Shown: positions 45,359 to 55,528, counted from the stretch's first letter. The stretch: DNA of 64,000 bases from Actinobacteria bacterium IMCC26077 (GCA_002284915.1 CP015606.1:496001-560000), one strand, 5' to 3'. The notes: a model not told the origin generated them from the letters alone. Numbers and translations are program-made.

Positions 45359-45997
45359 GTGACGCAAAAGAGCAATCTCCTTCGCCTCGTAGAGGTGATG
45401 GATACATTGCGCTCTCCTGGGGGCTGTCCTTGGGATGCAGAGCAAACTCATCAATCGCTCCTTACATATCTGCTTGAAGAGAGCTACGAGTTCATTGATG
45501 CAATCGAACGTGGCAACCGCGATGACATAGTCGAGGAACTTGGCGATGTCTTACTTCAAGTCTATTTCCATTCTCGAATTGGTCAGGAGCGTGCCGATGC
45601 TCCCTTCTCTATCGAAGAAGTTGCGGCGTCAATTTGCGAGAAACTCATTCGCCGCCACCCACATGTCTTCGCAGAGGCTCAAGAGTTGACTGCGCGACAG
45701 GTTGAAGGCAATTGGGAACAGATTAAAGCCGCTGAGAAATCTCGCACCTCTCCAGTTGATGGTGTTCCGTTAAATCAACCTGCACTCTCACTCACAGCGA
45801 AATTAATGCATCGCGCTGAAAAGCATGGACGTGCCATCGATCTGAGTGAAGAGATTCGCACGCCGAATCAAGTAACTGAAGCGAGTATTGGTGAACTCCT
45901 TTTTGCAGTGGTTGCGCTTGCGAGTAAACATGGCATTGATCCCGAGTTCGCCCTACGTGCTCGGGCTCGACGTCTAGAAGGTGAACTGCGAAAGTAA
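45359..45997 (+). CDS. mazG: nucleoside triphosphate pyrophosphohydrolase MazG
   Basis: 212 residues from a GTG. GGCPWDAEQTHQSLLTYLLEESYEFIDAIE and DDIVEELGDVLLQVYFHSRIGQE carry the metal-binding Glu/Asp residues of MazG. It is shorter than E. coli MazG (263), with a reduced second half. It hydrolyses non-canonical NTPs to NMPs and PPi. It begins 16 nt after the lipoprotein stop and is likely in one operon with eno. Confidence 0.93.
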   Translation: MTQKSNLLRLVEVMDTLRSPGGCPWDAEQTHQSLLTYLLEESYEFIDAIERGNRDDIVEELGDVLLQVYFHSRIGQERADAPFSIEEVAASICEKLIRRHPHVFAEAQELTARQVEGNWEQIKAAEKSRTSPVDGVPLNQPALSLTAKLMHRAEKHGRAIDLSEEIRTPNQVTEASIGELLFAVVALASKHGIDPEFALRARARRLEGELRK

Positions 45998-46004
45998 GTA
46001 TTAG

Positions 46005-47315
<1,311 letters not shown>

Positions 47316-47340
47316 TTCGCACGAGTAAGGAGATCATCAC

Positions 47341-47751
47341 GTGGCAATTAAGCGTGGCGTTACCGCTCGGTTTGTCGCGATTTCAGTTGTCATCTTCATT
47401 ATTGCGCTGACGATTGCACCCCCCGCACAGCGATATTTCACGCAGCGCGCTCAGATAAATGCAATCGAGGCTGAGATTCAAGTGCGACAAGAACGCCTAG
47501 AGCAAGCTCAAAATGAGTTACAAAAATGGCGCGATCCTAACTATGTGAAATCGCAAGCACGCGAACGCCTTCACTTTGTCTTGCCAGGGGAGCGGCAGTA
47601 CATAGTTGTTGGTATTGAAACTACAGAGAACGCAGCTGAAAAGAAGAAGACTGCTGTCGCGACGAAGCAATTTGGTAGTGCGCCCTGGTATACCAAACTG
47701 ATCTCATCGATCCAACAAGTGGCGGCAAAATCAGGTGCTCCGAGTGAGTGA
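47341..47751 (+). CDS. septum formation initiator FtsB/DivIC-like
   Basis: 136 residues. A single transmembrane helix (about 10-30) followed by a coiled coil (about 38-66, INAIEAEIQVRQERLEQAQNEL) and the WRDPNYVKSQARERLHFVLPGE segment that defines the family. It is a bitopic divisome protein linking FtsQ/FtsL-type partners at the septum. Position after eno matches Rv1024. It is 25 nt after eno. Confidence 0.9.
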   Translation: MAIKRGVTARFVAISVVIFIIALTIAPPAQRYFTQRAQINAIEAEIQVRQERLEQAQNELQKWRDPNYVKSQARERLHFVLPGERQYIVVGIETTENAAEKKKTAVATKQFGSAPWYTKLISSIQQVAAKSGAPSE

Positions 47752-48274
47752 GGCAGAACTTCCAACACCCCACGATTTAGCGGTGATAAGGGAACAATTA
47801 GGTCGGCCACCTCGCGATGTGCACGCAGTAGCTCATCGTTGTCCCTGTGGCGAAGTAGATGTCGTTGAAACTCCGCCTCGGTTAAGCGATGGCAGTCCAT
47901 TTCCAACTTTTTACTACGCAACATGTCCGCGTCTGACTGGAGCTATCTCGACGCTAGAGAGTTCCGGATTGATGGCAGAGATGAATGAACGCTTAGCTGA
48001 GGATCTGACTTTGCAAGGCCACTACTACTCAGCCCACCTAGACTATATGGCTGCTCGTGCGGCGCTGAACATGGATGTGCCTGAGGTGGTCGGGATTTCT
48101 GCTGGAGGCATGCCTGAACGGGTCAAGTGCCTACATTCATTGATAGCACACTCCTTAGCAGCGGGCGAAGGGGTCAACATTCTTGGGGACGAGGCGTTGG
48201 CTCAGTTACCAATGTGGTGGAGCGATCAACCATGTGCGCAAATTTTGAATGAGTCTGGTGATTCCAATAACTAA
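47744..48274 (+). CDS. DUF501 protein
   Basis: 176 residues from a GTG at 47744 (GTG at 47735 also possible); both overlap the ftsB-like stop. Family marks: LAVIREQLGRPPR near the N-terminus, HRCPCGEVDVVETPPRL, and PTFYYATCPRLTGAISTLES. Three cysteines in conserved settings suggest metal binding. Function unknown, but the ftsB-DUF501-ppx order is conserved in actinobacteria (Rv1024-Rv1026). It overlaps ppx by 26 nt. Confidence 0.85.
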   Translation: MSEAELPTPHDLAVIREQLGRPPRDVHAVAHRCPCGEVDVVETPPRLSDGSPFPTFYYATCPRLTGAISTLESSGLMAEMNERLAEDLTLQGHYYSAHLDYMAARAALNMDVPEVVGISAGGMPERVKCLHSLIAHSLAAGEGVNILGDEALAQLPMWWSDQPCAQILNESGDSNN

Positions 48275-49169
48275 CGTCGCAGCGATAGATTGCGGTACAA
48301 ATTCGATTCGTCTACTGATTTCCAGTTCGAGCGGAGCAGAGCTCGTTCGGGAAATGGAAATCGTCAAACTCGGAGAAGGCGTTGATCGAACAAAAAACTT
48401 TTCGCCCGAAGCGGTAGCTCGGACGCTCAAAGCACTTCGATATTTCAAAGAGTTAATTGATCAAAACGATGTCACTCACGTACGTTTCTGTGCGACAAGT
48501 GCTACGAGGGATGCTCAGAATCGAGAGATCTTCACCATTCCAGTCGAAGAGATACTCGGGGTTGCCCCCGAAGTCATCGTGGGCACGGAAGAGGCCAGAC
48601 TCTCCTTCCTTGGCGCTACCGCCGAGCTCTCTCGAGAGCTCGCGCCATTCTTAGTAGTTGATATCGGCGGAGGATCGACCGAATTCGTGCTTGGCACTAG
48701 CGATGTCATTGCTGCAATCAGTGTCGACATCGGGTGCGTGCGAATGACCGAACGCCACTTTTCGCAAGATCCACCCAGTGCTGATGAGATTGCTAATGCG
48801 CGACGAGATATCAACAAGGCTATCGACAGAGCAAGCGAAAGCGTGGCTATTTCGTCGGCGAAAACTCTGATTGCTGTTGCGGGTACGGCAACTACGGTTG
48901 CTGCAGCGGCATTGCACCTGCCGGAATACGACCGAGTGCAGATTCATGGTGCGCGAATTCCTGCCGAACGCGCTATCGAGATCTCCGAGTGGCTACTTTC
49001 ACTCACGAGAGTTGAACGGGCTGGATTGGGTTACATGCATCCAGGCCGAGTCGAGGTTATCGCGGCCGGATCATTGGTCCTAGCCGAAATTATCAAGCGC
49101 ACTGGGGCGCGTGAATTTGTCGCTAGCGAACGGGATATTCTCGATGGCATCGTTGCAACACTTAGATAA
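48249..49169 (+). CDS. ppx: exopolyphosphatase / GppA family protein
   Basis: 306 residues, the short single-catalytic-module form typical of actinobacteria (Rv1026-like). Actin-like ATPase folds: AAIDCGTNSIRLLISS phosphate loop, RFCATSATRDAQN, LVVDIGGGSTEFVLG and VAVAGTATTVAAA-type loop (here IAVAGTATTVAAAAL). It hydrolyses polyphosphate or (p)ppGpp 5'-phosphates. A GTG at 48258 may be the true start. Confidence 0.9.
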   Translation: MSLVIPITNVAAIDCGTNSIRLLISSSSGAELVREMEIVKLGEGVDRTKNFSPEAVARTLKALRYFKELIDQNDVTHVRFCATSATRDAQNREIFTIPVEEILGVAPEVIVGTEEARLSFLGATAELSRELAPFLVVDIGGGSTEFVLGTSDVIAAISVDIGCVRMTERHFSQDPPSADEIANARRDINKAIDRASESVAISSAKTLIAVAGTATTVAAAALHLPEYDRVQIHGARIPAERAIEISEWLLSLTRVERAGLGYMHPGRVEVIAAGSLVLAEIIKRTGAREFVASERDILDGIVATLR

Positions 49170-49824
49170 GCAGATTATCAGCTGCCAAAAGTGTCCACGC
49201 CTTGTGCAATGGCGTGAAGAGGTTGCGGCGCTAAAACGGAAATCATTTCGCGATGAAAAATATTGGGGAAAACCAGTTCCTGGATTTGGCCCGGTCGATG
49301 CGAAGATTGTGATTGTCGGGTTGGCACCTGGTGCGCATGGTGCAAATCGCACGGGGCGAGTCTTCACTGGCGATGCATCAGGGGATTGGCTTTACGCAGC
49401 GCTTCATAAAAGTGGATTGGCAAATCAACCAACAAGTACTGCTAAAAATGATGGCTTGATTTTGAATTCCGTTCGAATTCTCACGGCGGTCCGTTGCGCA
49501 CCCCCTGGAAATAAACCTTCAACAGAGGAACGAGATAACTGCGCTCCTTGGTTCAAAGAAGAATTGCAACAGTTGACATCAGCTCGAGTATTTATCGCTC
49601 TCGGCTCTTTTGCCTGGGATGCGCTCTGGCGCGCGCTTGGTGAACTCGATCATCCGCTTCCGCAAAAGAAGATTTCGTTCGCGCACGGAGCCAGCGTTCG
49701 CTTTGGTGAGCATTTGCTACTGGGTTCCTACCATCCAAGCCAGCAGAACACCTTTACCGGAGTACTCAAGCCGGGGGCGATGGAGAAGATCTTCGCCAAA
49801 GCCGGTAGATTTGCGCTCCATTAG
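49144..49824 (+). CDS. uracil-DNA glycosylase, family 5 (UdgB-like)
   Basis: 226 residues from the ATG at 49144, overlapping ppx by 26 nt. Motif 1 GLAPGAHGANRTGRVFTGDASG and motif 2 GSYHPSQQNTFTG are those of family 5, which lacks a polar residue in the first motif and acts on uracil, hypoxanthine and xanthine. Four cysteines (Cys14 and Cys17 in CQKCPRL, then those in RCAPP and NCAPW) are placed to bind a 4Fe-4S cluster. It begins base excision repair. Confidence 0.9.
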   Translation: MASLQHLDKQIISCQKCPRLVQWREEVAALKRKSFRDEKYWGKPVPGFGPVDAKIVIVGLAPGAHGANRTGRVFTGDASGDWLYAALHKSGLANQPTSTAKNDGLILNSVRILTAVRCAPPGNKPSTEERDNCAPWFKEELQQLTSARVFIALGSFAWDALWRALGELDHPLPQKKISFAHGASVRFGEHLLLGSYHPSQQNTFTGVLKPGAMEKIFAKAGRFALH

Positions 49825-49839
49825 TACCTTCTAAGAAGC

Positions 49840-49912
49840 GCCCCGGTAGCCCAATGGCAGAGGCAGAGGACTTAAAATCCTCCAAGTGTGGGTTCGACCC
49901 CCACCCGGGGCA
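49840..49912 (+). tRNA. tRNA-Leu(TAA) with short variable loop
   Basis: 73 nt. Acceptor GCCCCGG (49840-49846) pairs perfectly with CCGGGGC (49905-49911); discriminator A49912. Anticodon stem GAGGA/TCCTC encloses CTTAAAA, so anticodon TAA reading UUA. The variable region is only CAAGT (49883-49887) before the T stem GTGGG/CCCAC. Bacterial tRNA-Leu is normally class II with a long variable arm, so charging by LeuRS is inferred from the anticodon alone. Confidence 0.85.
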
Positions 49913-49939
49913 CTGCAAGACACTAGGTCAGGAGCGAGA

Positions 49940-51679
49940 ATGCGTATCAGGAACCGGCTCACATTCGCGATAGTTCTAATTGTGTCCGGAGCGCTAACTT
50001 CTCCAGTGCAGGCAAGTTCCACATATCTCGTTGATGAAACCAAACCGATTGCGCTCTACTGTGATTCAACGCTGTATGCCTGTAATGGCTACATCGCACC
50101 TTCTGATGAGCAGTACTTGCCTCCTTGGACTTCAGAATTTAGAAATGTCCAAGGCTACTATCGCAACGATTTAGCGGGTCTCTATCGCTTTCCTTCGTAT
50201 GCAGTAGCAATAACCCGCGATAGCGCTGGAAATGGCATTCGAGTGGTTGCATGTACTGACATCGCGGGTGTGGATTGTGTTGGCGATGATGTGCAGTTTC
50301 GCGCTGATCTGCCCATGTGCTCAAATTCGGTGACAGTAGATTGCATGCGCGATGTCGTTATTACCGATGCGAGCGGAAAGATTCTGGATTTTTCAGTAGT
50401 TGGTGAGTTCCCATCAGGTAATCCGCAATACTTCAAAGGAAGCGTTGCATTGAAGATTCCCAATGGCGGAGGACCAACTCTCATTAAAGTGCCCGGAGCG
50501 CCACACAATGGTGGTGACTTATACCTACTAAAAACCCAGATGACCGGAGCAAAGTGGAAAGTAAATCAACCATTCCAAATGGATGGACTTGCTATCAGTA
50601 TCACGGCGGTTAAGTTGATTGATGGTAAGTATGTTTTCAGTGGTGCGAGCACCAATCCTCAGTTATATACAAAGGGCTTTGACAATATCGGTGCTGAAAC
50701 TGGAACTTATCCGTCAACGTGCGCGATAGCTTCACCTACACAATGCGCCGCAAAATATTCCCTTCCGATGGGATTGCACTTCGGTCTAACAGTTGACTTA
50801 TCTCGAAAGATTACTGGTTGGCTACATGGGCGTGTGAAAGCTCCAGAGATATTGGTGACAAGTAACAAGAGTGGCGGCAGCACCATCGCCGTCAAAGCTG
50901 AGCCCATCAAGATCCCCGTGAACGCCATTTGGGTAAATAACGACACAGCCGCACAGAGCATCAAAGATTTCTATGTAGGTAAGAGCAACGCAGGCTCTCC
51001 ACTCTTTGGCTCTGAGAATAAATCGAAACCGCTAAGTGAGATTGCGCTGATGCACGATGGCAATACTGGGCATAATGCCGAGACTCTCAAGGAGTATTTG
51101 GCCTGGCTCACGACTTTGGGAGATAAAGCGCAAGCGCTACCCACTGCATGGACCATCCAAACGATGGGCAATTACCAAGTCTCCGACCAAATCCAAAAAT
51201 GTCTTTCTCAGAGTGATTCGCTCGCTGGCATAGTCACCACTAACGCGGCGGAGTATCTCGACGGTCCACCTACATTCGATAAGTCGCTGGGGACTCTTGA
51301 TTACAAGGTTGCTGCGACTCACTTTGAACCTGACGGTAAGACAGTCTTCAAAGGTAATTATGATTTAGTGATGAGCTCTACGGTAGCTCGATGTATTTAT
51401 GGCTTTACTAATGCTCCGATTAGTGCAACTGTCTCTATAACTTCCGATAGTTCAGAGTCAAATGTGGCTGTCACGCAAGTTAATGAGAAGGCTGGATGGC
51501 TCACTTTGAGCGCATCTAATTTCACATACTCCTCACCAACAATTCGGGTGAAGCTCAGCGGAACTCCCATAGGGCTCATTAAAATTGCTAAGTCCAAGAA
51601 GATCACCTGTATAAAAGGAAAATCAATGAAAGTGGTTACCGCAACCAAATGCCCTGCGGGCTACAAGCGAAAAATCTAG
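49940..51679 (+). CDS. large secreted protein, paralogue B of a three-member family
   Basis: 579 residues from the ATG at 49940, with AGGAG 5 nt upstream. Signal peptide (cleavage near VQAS, residue ~27), then an extracellular region rich in Ser, Thr and Gly. Shared with paralogues A and C: ITGWLHGRVK (near 295), GTLDYKVAATHFEPDGK, VARCIYGFTNAPISATVSIT, GWLTLSASNFTYSSPTIRVKLSG, and the two-cysteine tail ITCIKGKSMKVV..TKCPAGYK. No catalytic motif is recognised. It directly follows tRNA-Leu and its stop codon abuts that of the convergent paralogue C with no bases between them. Confidence 0.85.
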   Translation: MRIRNRLTFAIVLIVSGALTSPVQASSTYLVDETKPIALYCDSTLYACNGYIAPSDEQYLPPWTSEFRNVQGYYRNDLAGLYRFPSYAVAITRDSAGNGIRVVACTDIAGVDCVGDDVQFRADLPMCSNSVTVDCMRDVVITDASGKILDFSVVGEFPSGNPQYFKGSVALKIPNGGGPTLIKVPGAPHNGGDLYLLKTQMTGAKWKVNQPFQMDGLAISITAVKLIDGKYVFSGASTNPQLYTKGFDNIGAETGTYPSTCAIASPTQCAAKYSLPMGLHFGLTVDLSRKITGWLHGRVKAPEILVTSNKSGGSTIAVKAEPIKIPVNAIWVNNDTAAQSIKDFYVGKSNAGSPLFGSENKSKPLSEIALMHDGNTGHNAETLKEYLAWLTTLGDKAQALPTAWTIQTMGNYQVSDQIQKCLSQSDSLAGIVTTNAAEYLDGPPTFDKSLGTLDYKVAATHFEPDGKTVFKGNYDLVMSSTVARCIYGFTNAPISATVSITSDSSESNVAVTQVNEKAGWLTLSASNFTYSSPTIRVKLSGTPIGLIKIAKSKKITCIKGKSMKVVTATKCPAGYKRKI

Positions 51680-53224
51680 CTACTTTTTCTTCCATCCTGT
51701 GGGGCACATCGGCTTTGGTGCAATAATTTTTTTGACTAGCTTGCCTTTTACGCATGTCATTGTGTAATCCTTAGAATTACTCTTCTTCGTTGGCTGACTA
51801 GGTTGCGTATTAGTTGGCGTGATTGTCTTTGGAACCCCGTTGAGCTTCACTCGCAGTATCGGACTAGAAAAAGTAAAGCCGTAGGCGCCAAGGTGGAGCC
51901 AGCCATCCTTTTCCTTGAGTACGGTGGTCGAAATCTGCTGTTCGCCACCATTAGCCGTTGTTACAGTAACCGACGCTGAAAGTGGAGCGTCTGTGAAGTT
52001 GTAGAGACACCGTGCAGTAGCTGAGCGCATCAAAAGATCATATGTCCCTAAGTTTGGAGTCTTTCCATCTTGCTGAAAGTGCAATCCACCGACTTGATAG
52101 TTCAATTGTTTGCCATCGAATTCTGGAGCACTAGGGGCGTAAACTAATGAATTAGTCATCACCATTCCGAGCAGCTGGGAGTTGTCATCGAAACATTTAC
52201 TTCCCCCACGATTATTTGGAATTGTTGAGAATGACCAGGTGGAGTGCTCCCCAGTGGCGGTGTCATTAAGAGGTTTGGCAAGTTGCTTTACCCATTCAAG
52301 GGCCGCTGGATTTCCTGCGTTGACGCTATTCCATTTCATGCCATTTGGTCGGAAGTAGGCAGGATTCGGTAATGAGTCAACCTGGGCATCGGTGAATACG
52401 GTATTGAGCTCCGGAACCTTTACATTCTCTGCCGCGACATTGATTGTATTTTGATTTGCATCATATTTTGTCACCGATATCGAAGCGCCTTTGAGGCGGC
52501 CATGTATCCAACCTGTGATGGTGTTGGGGAGTCGAATACTCAGTTGTGCTTTCTGTCCATCAACAAAATCCTTGCGTACGCCACATGCAGTACCTGATTG
52601 CCATGAAGTGCACGTAGCAGAGGTATAGGAGCTTGAAGTAGTTTCTGCATACGGCTCGATTAGCGCGCTCACTTGGAATACGAATAACTTCGATGATGTG
52701 GCAGATAGGAATCCATCCAAGAGCACCTTCGCCGCGTAAGTGTCGGTTCCTGCGCCGTTGAGCACGCCAGGAACTTTCCAACGCGAAGTAGTTGCGGATT
52801 CTGGAACGCCTCGAGTCGAATCTGCCGGATAGCTTCGCGCACTCGTGTAGCCGATTAGTGATCCACTTTGAAGTTCAGCGGAATTCGATGATGAGATAGC
52901 GAGTCCATTAATGCAGTAATTCACCACGGTATCCGTACATTGTGGAAGATAAATTCGAAGACTTAACCCGGTGGGTGGTTTACAGTTATCCGAATTGAGA
53001 GTTTCACAGAGTTTTCGCAGAGGTAGGTAATTCGAATTCTCATTGTTGATGACCTTTTGGACCTGTTCCTCGGGAATCGCGTAAATTTCTGAACCGCTAC
53101 TAATTCCCTCTGAGAATGCATCGACGATCACCATTCGATGACCCTCATCTGCGGATGTACTCGTGACACTTCCTCCGGCGAGGAGAACTACTCCTAGAAG
53201 GACCACCAACGCGCGTGATTTCAC
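51680..53224 (-). CDS. large secreted protein, paralogue C of a three-member family
   Basis: 514 residues from a GTG at 53224, chosen because GGGAG lies 5 nt upstream; a longer frame reaches 53308 but would bury the signal peptide (KSRALVVLLGVVLLAGG..., cleavage near TSA). Shared core: ITGWIHGRLK, KQLNYQVGGLHFQQDGK, TARCLYNFTDAPLSASVTV, KDGWLHLGAYGFTFSSPILRVKL, and the tail MTCVKGKLVKKII..PMCPTGWKKK after a Thr/Pro/Gln/Ser linker. Function unknown. The convergent pair B/C looks like an inverted duplication, though the copies have diverged strongly. Confidence 0.85.
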   Translation of the reverse strand: MKSRALVVLLGVVLLAGGSVTSTSADEGHRMVIVDAFSEGISSGSEIYAIPEEQVQKVINNENSNYLPLRKLCETLNSDNCKPPTGLSLRIYLPQCTDTVVNYCINGLAISSSNSAELQSGSLIGYTSARSYPADSTRGVPESATTSRWKVPGVLNGAGTDTYAAKVLLDGFLSATSSKLFVFQVSALIEPYAETTSSSYTSATCTSWQSGTACGVRKDFVDGQKAQLSIRLPNTITGWIHGRLKGASISVTKYDANQNTINVAAENVKVPELNTVFTDAQVDSLPNPAYFRPNGMKWNSVNAGNPAALEWVKQLAKPLNDTATGEHSTWSFSTIPNNRGGSKCFDDNSQLLGMVMTNSLVYAPSAPEFDGKQLNYQVGGLHFQQDGKTPNLGTYDLLMRSATARCLYNFTDAPLSASVTVTTANGGEQQISTTVLKEKDGWLHLGAYGFTFSSPILRVKLNGVPKTITPTNTQPSQPTKKSNSKDYTMTCVKGKLVKKIIAPKPMCPTGWKKK

Positions 53225-53365
53225 GGTTACTCCCATCCATCTATTCTGCGCCAATCCCGACTTTTGGGATAGCCAACCCGCCCAAATAGCCGCTTGTGCC
53301 CTGTTCACGCTTTGGATTTTATCGAGACCTAATCCCCTTCTCAGGAATATTTAATCTCGCTCTCC

Positions 53366-53371
53366 TACTAT
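53366..53371 (+). promoter_or_regulatory. -10 box of the BI-1 family gene
   Basis: TACTAT about 58 nt before the ATG at 53430. Predicted start near 53377, at the foot of the hairpin below. Confidence 0.4.
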
Positions 53372-53375
53372 TTAA

Positions 53376-53403
53376 CTCGTGCCTGGAGCTTCCAGGGCAC
53401 GAG
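53376..53403 (+). promoter_or_regulatory. strong hairpin at the 5' end of the BI-1 gene leader
   Basis: CTCGTGCCTGGA (53376-53387) pairs with TCCAGGGCACGAG (53391-53403), 12 base pairs with one bulged G and a GCT loop. No T run follows, so it is not a terminator. It lies 26 nt before the ATG with AAGGAGAG in between, and may protect the mRNA 5' end or bind a regulator. Confidence 0.45.
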
Positions 53404-53429
53404 AAATGCTTTATAAGGAGAGAAATACG

Positions 53430-54215
53430 ATGCGTAGTTCTAACCCTGTCCTTGGTCGCGCTTTTGGAAACAAACGTGGCTATGCAGCTTTTGAACCACG
53501 TTCCACAGATGCACTAGAAGAGATGTACTCATCTCCCAGCGCATCTCCACTTCAAACTGGTCGAATGACGATGGATGATGTCGTTGCTCGTACCGGATTC
53601 CTTTTTGCAATCCTGGTAGCCGCAGGTGGAGCTGCCTGGACCTTCAATGTGGGCTTTGGTGTAGCGATGATCGCGCTTCTCGGCGCATTCGGTCTTTCGC
53701 TCGTCATCTCATTCTCAAAGACTGTTCGACCCGCTTTGGTCGTTGCGTATGCCGGCCTTGAAGGACTTGCGATTGGTGCCATCAGCCGCTTTTACAACGA
53801 TGCCTATCCAGGAATCGTCAGTCAAGCTGTAATTGGAACGCTCGCAGCTTTCGTCGGCGTGCTTGCGCTCTATCGAAGCGGCAGATTGCGCGCCACCCCA
53901 CAATTCACTCGAATCTTGATGGGCGCACTCATCGGTTATCTCGTTCTCGGAATTGCAAGCCTCATCGCATCATTTATGGGCGTTGGTGGCGGATTTGGTT
54001 TCTACGGCGTAAGTGGCCTTGGGTTGCTCCTCGCAGCTGGCGGAGTTGTCCTTGCATCACTATTCCTCGTTCTCGATTTCAATCAGATCGAAGAAGGAGT
54101 ACGCCAAGGTGTACCTGAGCAAGAATCATGGCGAGCGGCATTTGGCCTCATGGTCACAATCGTCTGGCTCTATCTTGAAATCTTGCGCCTCCTAGCGATC
54201 CTTCGTCGCGAATAA
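53430..54215 (+). CDS. Bax inhibitor-1 / YccA family membrane protein
   Basis: 261 residues from the ATG at 53430, preceded by AAGGAGAG at 7 nt. An N-terminal soluble segment of ~60 residues (MRSSNPVLGRAF) is typical of the actinobacterial members, then seven helices. AYAGLEGLAIGAIS and the last helix region VLDFNQIEEGVRQG with acidic residues match the BI-1 pore and latch. The family are calcium-leak or pH-sensitive channels in the inner membrane. A strong terminator follows. Confidence 0.9.
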   Translation: MRSSNPVLGRAFGNKRGYAAFEPRSTDALEEMYSSPSASPLQTGRMTMDDVVARTGFLFAILVAAGGAAWTFNVGFGVAMIALLGAFGLSLVISFSKTVRPALVVAYAGLEGLAIGAISRFYNDAYPGIVSQAVIGTLAAFVGVLALYRSGRLRATPQFTRILMGALIGYLVLGIASLIASFMGVGGGFGFYGVSGLGLLLAAGGVVLASLFLVLDFNQIEEGVRQGVPEQESWRAAFGLMVTIVWLYLEILRLLAILRRE

Positions 54216-54233
54216 TCAGGACGCCGATATTCA

Positions 54234-54269
54234 GGGGGCCGCTCAGCAATGAGCGGCCCCCTCTCTTTT
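54234..54269 (+). terminator. rho-independent terminator after the BI-1 gene
   Basis: GGGGGCCGCTC (54234-54244) pairs perfectly over 11 bp with GAGCGGCCCCC (54251-54261), loop AGCAAT, followed by TCTCTTTT. It ends the BI-1 transcript, and may also stop the convergent MFS transcript imperfectly because the reverse side lacks a T run. Confidence 0.9.
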
Positions 54270-54279
54270 ACTCGAATCT

Positions 54280-55482
54280 TTAGGGCTCGTACGGTGGCGG
54301 TAGGTGTGATTTCCGCGTCTCGGAAAGCCGCAATGCGCGAAGTGCGATGGGCACTATCAAAAGAATGGCAACTAAGAATGCTGCTTTATAACTCTGCTGA
54401 TCTGCTACAAAACCCATAGCGATTGGTCCAATAACAAAACCCAAATCGCTACTCATCTGCCAAACCGCGACGACCCTGCCGCTCTGTCCGGTCATCACAT
54501 CGCCAACGAGCGCTGCCGGAGCGCTCGCTAGAAATGAAGCACCCAATCCAGCAAATGCCATCGCAACGATAAAGCCACCGTAGTTTTCTACATAAGCAAA
54601 GATCAAGAGCGCAGCTATCGAGAGCATTGACCCAATAAGTAACCCCTCACGCCGACCGCGACTATCAACGAACTTTCCGGCCGGAATCAGCGTCAATCCC
54701 TGGCAGATTGTTGCCGCAGCTAAACCGGCGCCAAGTGCGACTGGGCGCAATCCCAAACCTTCGGTGACATAGAGCGGTACAAGTGAGATCCGCACGCTTG
54801 TGACAGCCCAAGCTAAACCAAAAGCAGCGAGAATTGCGGCTTGGTATCCAGGAATCTTCAGCGCTTCTCGGATTAACATCGTCGCATCACTACTTGCAAC
54901 CGTTAATTTCTTTGCGCTCTCAGATTTTGCGAGAAAAAGCAGCGCTACCACGCCAGCGCTGGCAACGGTGAAGGAATAGACAAAGAACGGAGCTCGCAGT
55001 GAGACTTCTACCAGAGCGCCACCAAAAAGTGGTCCACTGATTGAACCGAAGAGATATCCTGATTGGAAAGTTGATTGGGCTTGCCCTCGCTGATCATCCG
55101 AAGTTACGCGAAGCAAGATTGTCGTGGCAGAAATCGTCCATACTGCCGAGCCGAAGCCGCCAGCACCACGAAAGAAGAGCAACTGATAATAATTCTGGGA
55201 GAAGGCTGCAAGGAGCGCCGAGAAGGACACGATAAACAGACCGATTGCCATCATCTTCTGTGCGCCAAAGCGATCGACTAATCGCCCTCCGGTAAGCGCG
55301 GTACTAAACCTGGCAAATGCAAAAAGACTTACTACTGCGCCCGCGGCTGCTTGTGAGACGCCAAAAGAGCGAGCAAAGATCGGAGTGGCTGGCGCGATGA
55401 AACCAAAGCCTGCAGCAACAAGAAAGGCGGCAGCGGCGAGCACAGGAACTTCCGCGGGCAGGTCACGAAATGGCGTTTTCAT
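54280..55482 (-). CDS. MFS transporter, drug efflux type
   Basis: 400 residues from the ATG at 55482 (the frame is open upstream, overlapping the divergent gene). Twelve helices. LAAAAFLVAAGFGFIAPATPIFARSFG begins helix 1, GGRLVDRFGAQKMMAIG is the loop 2-3 motif of the MFS and RAPFFVYSF lies at mid-protein. Likely an exporter of small hydrophobic compounds; substrate unknown. A TAGCCT box is 10 nt before the ATG. Divergent from the ABC exporter. Confidence 0.87.
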   Translation of the reverse strand: MKTPFRDLPAEVPVLAAAAFLVAAGFGFIAPATPIFARSFGVSQAAAGAVVSLFAFARFSTALTGGRLVDRFGAQKMMAIGLFIVSFSALLAAFSQNYYQLLFFRGAGGFGSAVWTISATTILLRVTSDDQRGQAQSTFQSGYLFGSISGPLFGGALVEVSLRAPFFVYSFTVASAGVVALLFLAKSESAKKLTVASSDATMLIREALKIPGYQAAILAAFGLAWAVTSVRISLVPLYVTEGLGLRPVALGAGLAAATICQGLTLIPAGKFVDSRGRREGLLIGSMLSIAALLIFAYVENYGGFIVAMAFAGLGASFLASAPAALVGDVMTGQSGRVVAVWQMSSDLGFVIGPIAMGFVADQQSYKAAFLVAILLIVPIALRALRLSETRKSHLPPPYEP

Positions 55483-55528
55483 CGGCTTTGAGGCTATCGT
55501 ACGCGAGTATTGGAATTTTAGGAGTGAT

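Noticed and set aside
53376-53403. Hairpin before the BI-1 gene as a terminator of an upstream transcript
   Set aside because: No T run follows, and no plus-strand gene lies upstream (paralogue C is on the minus strand).
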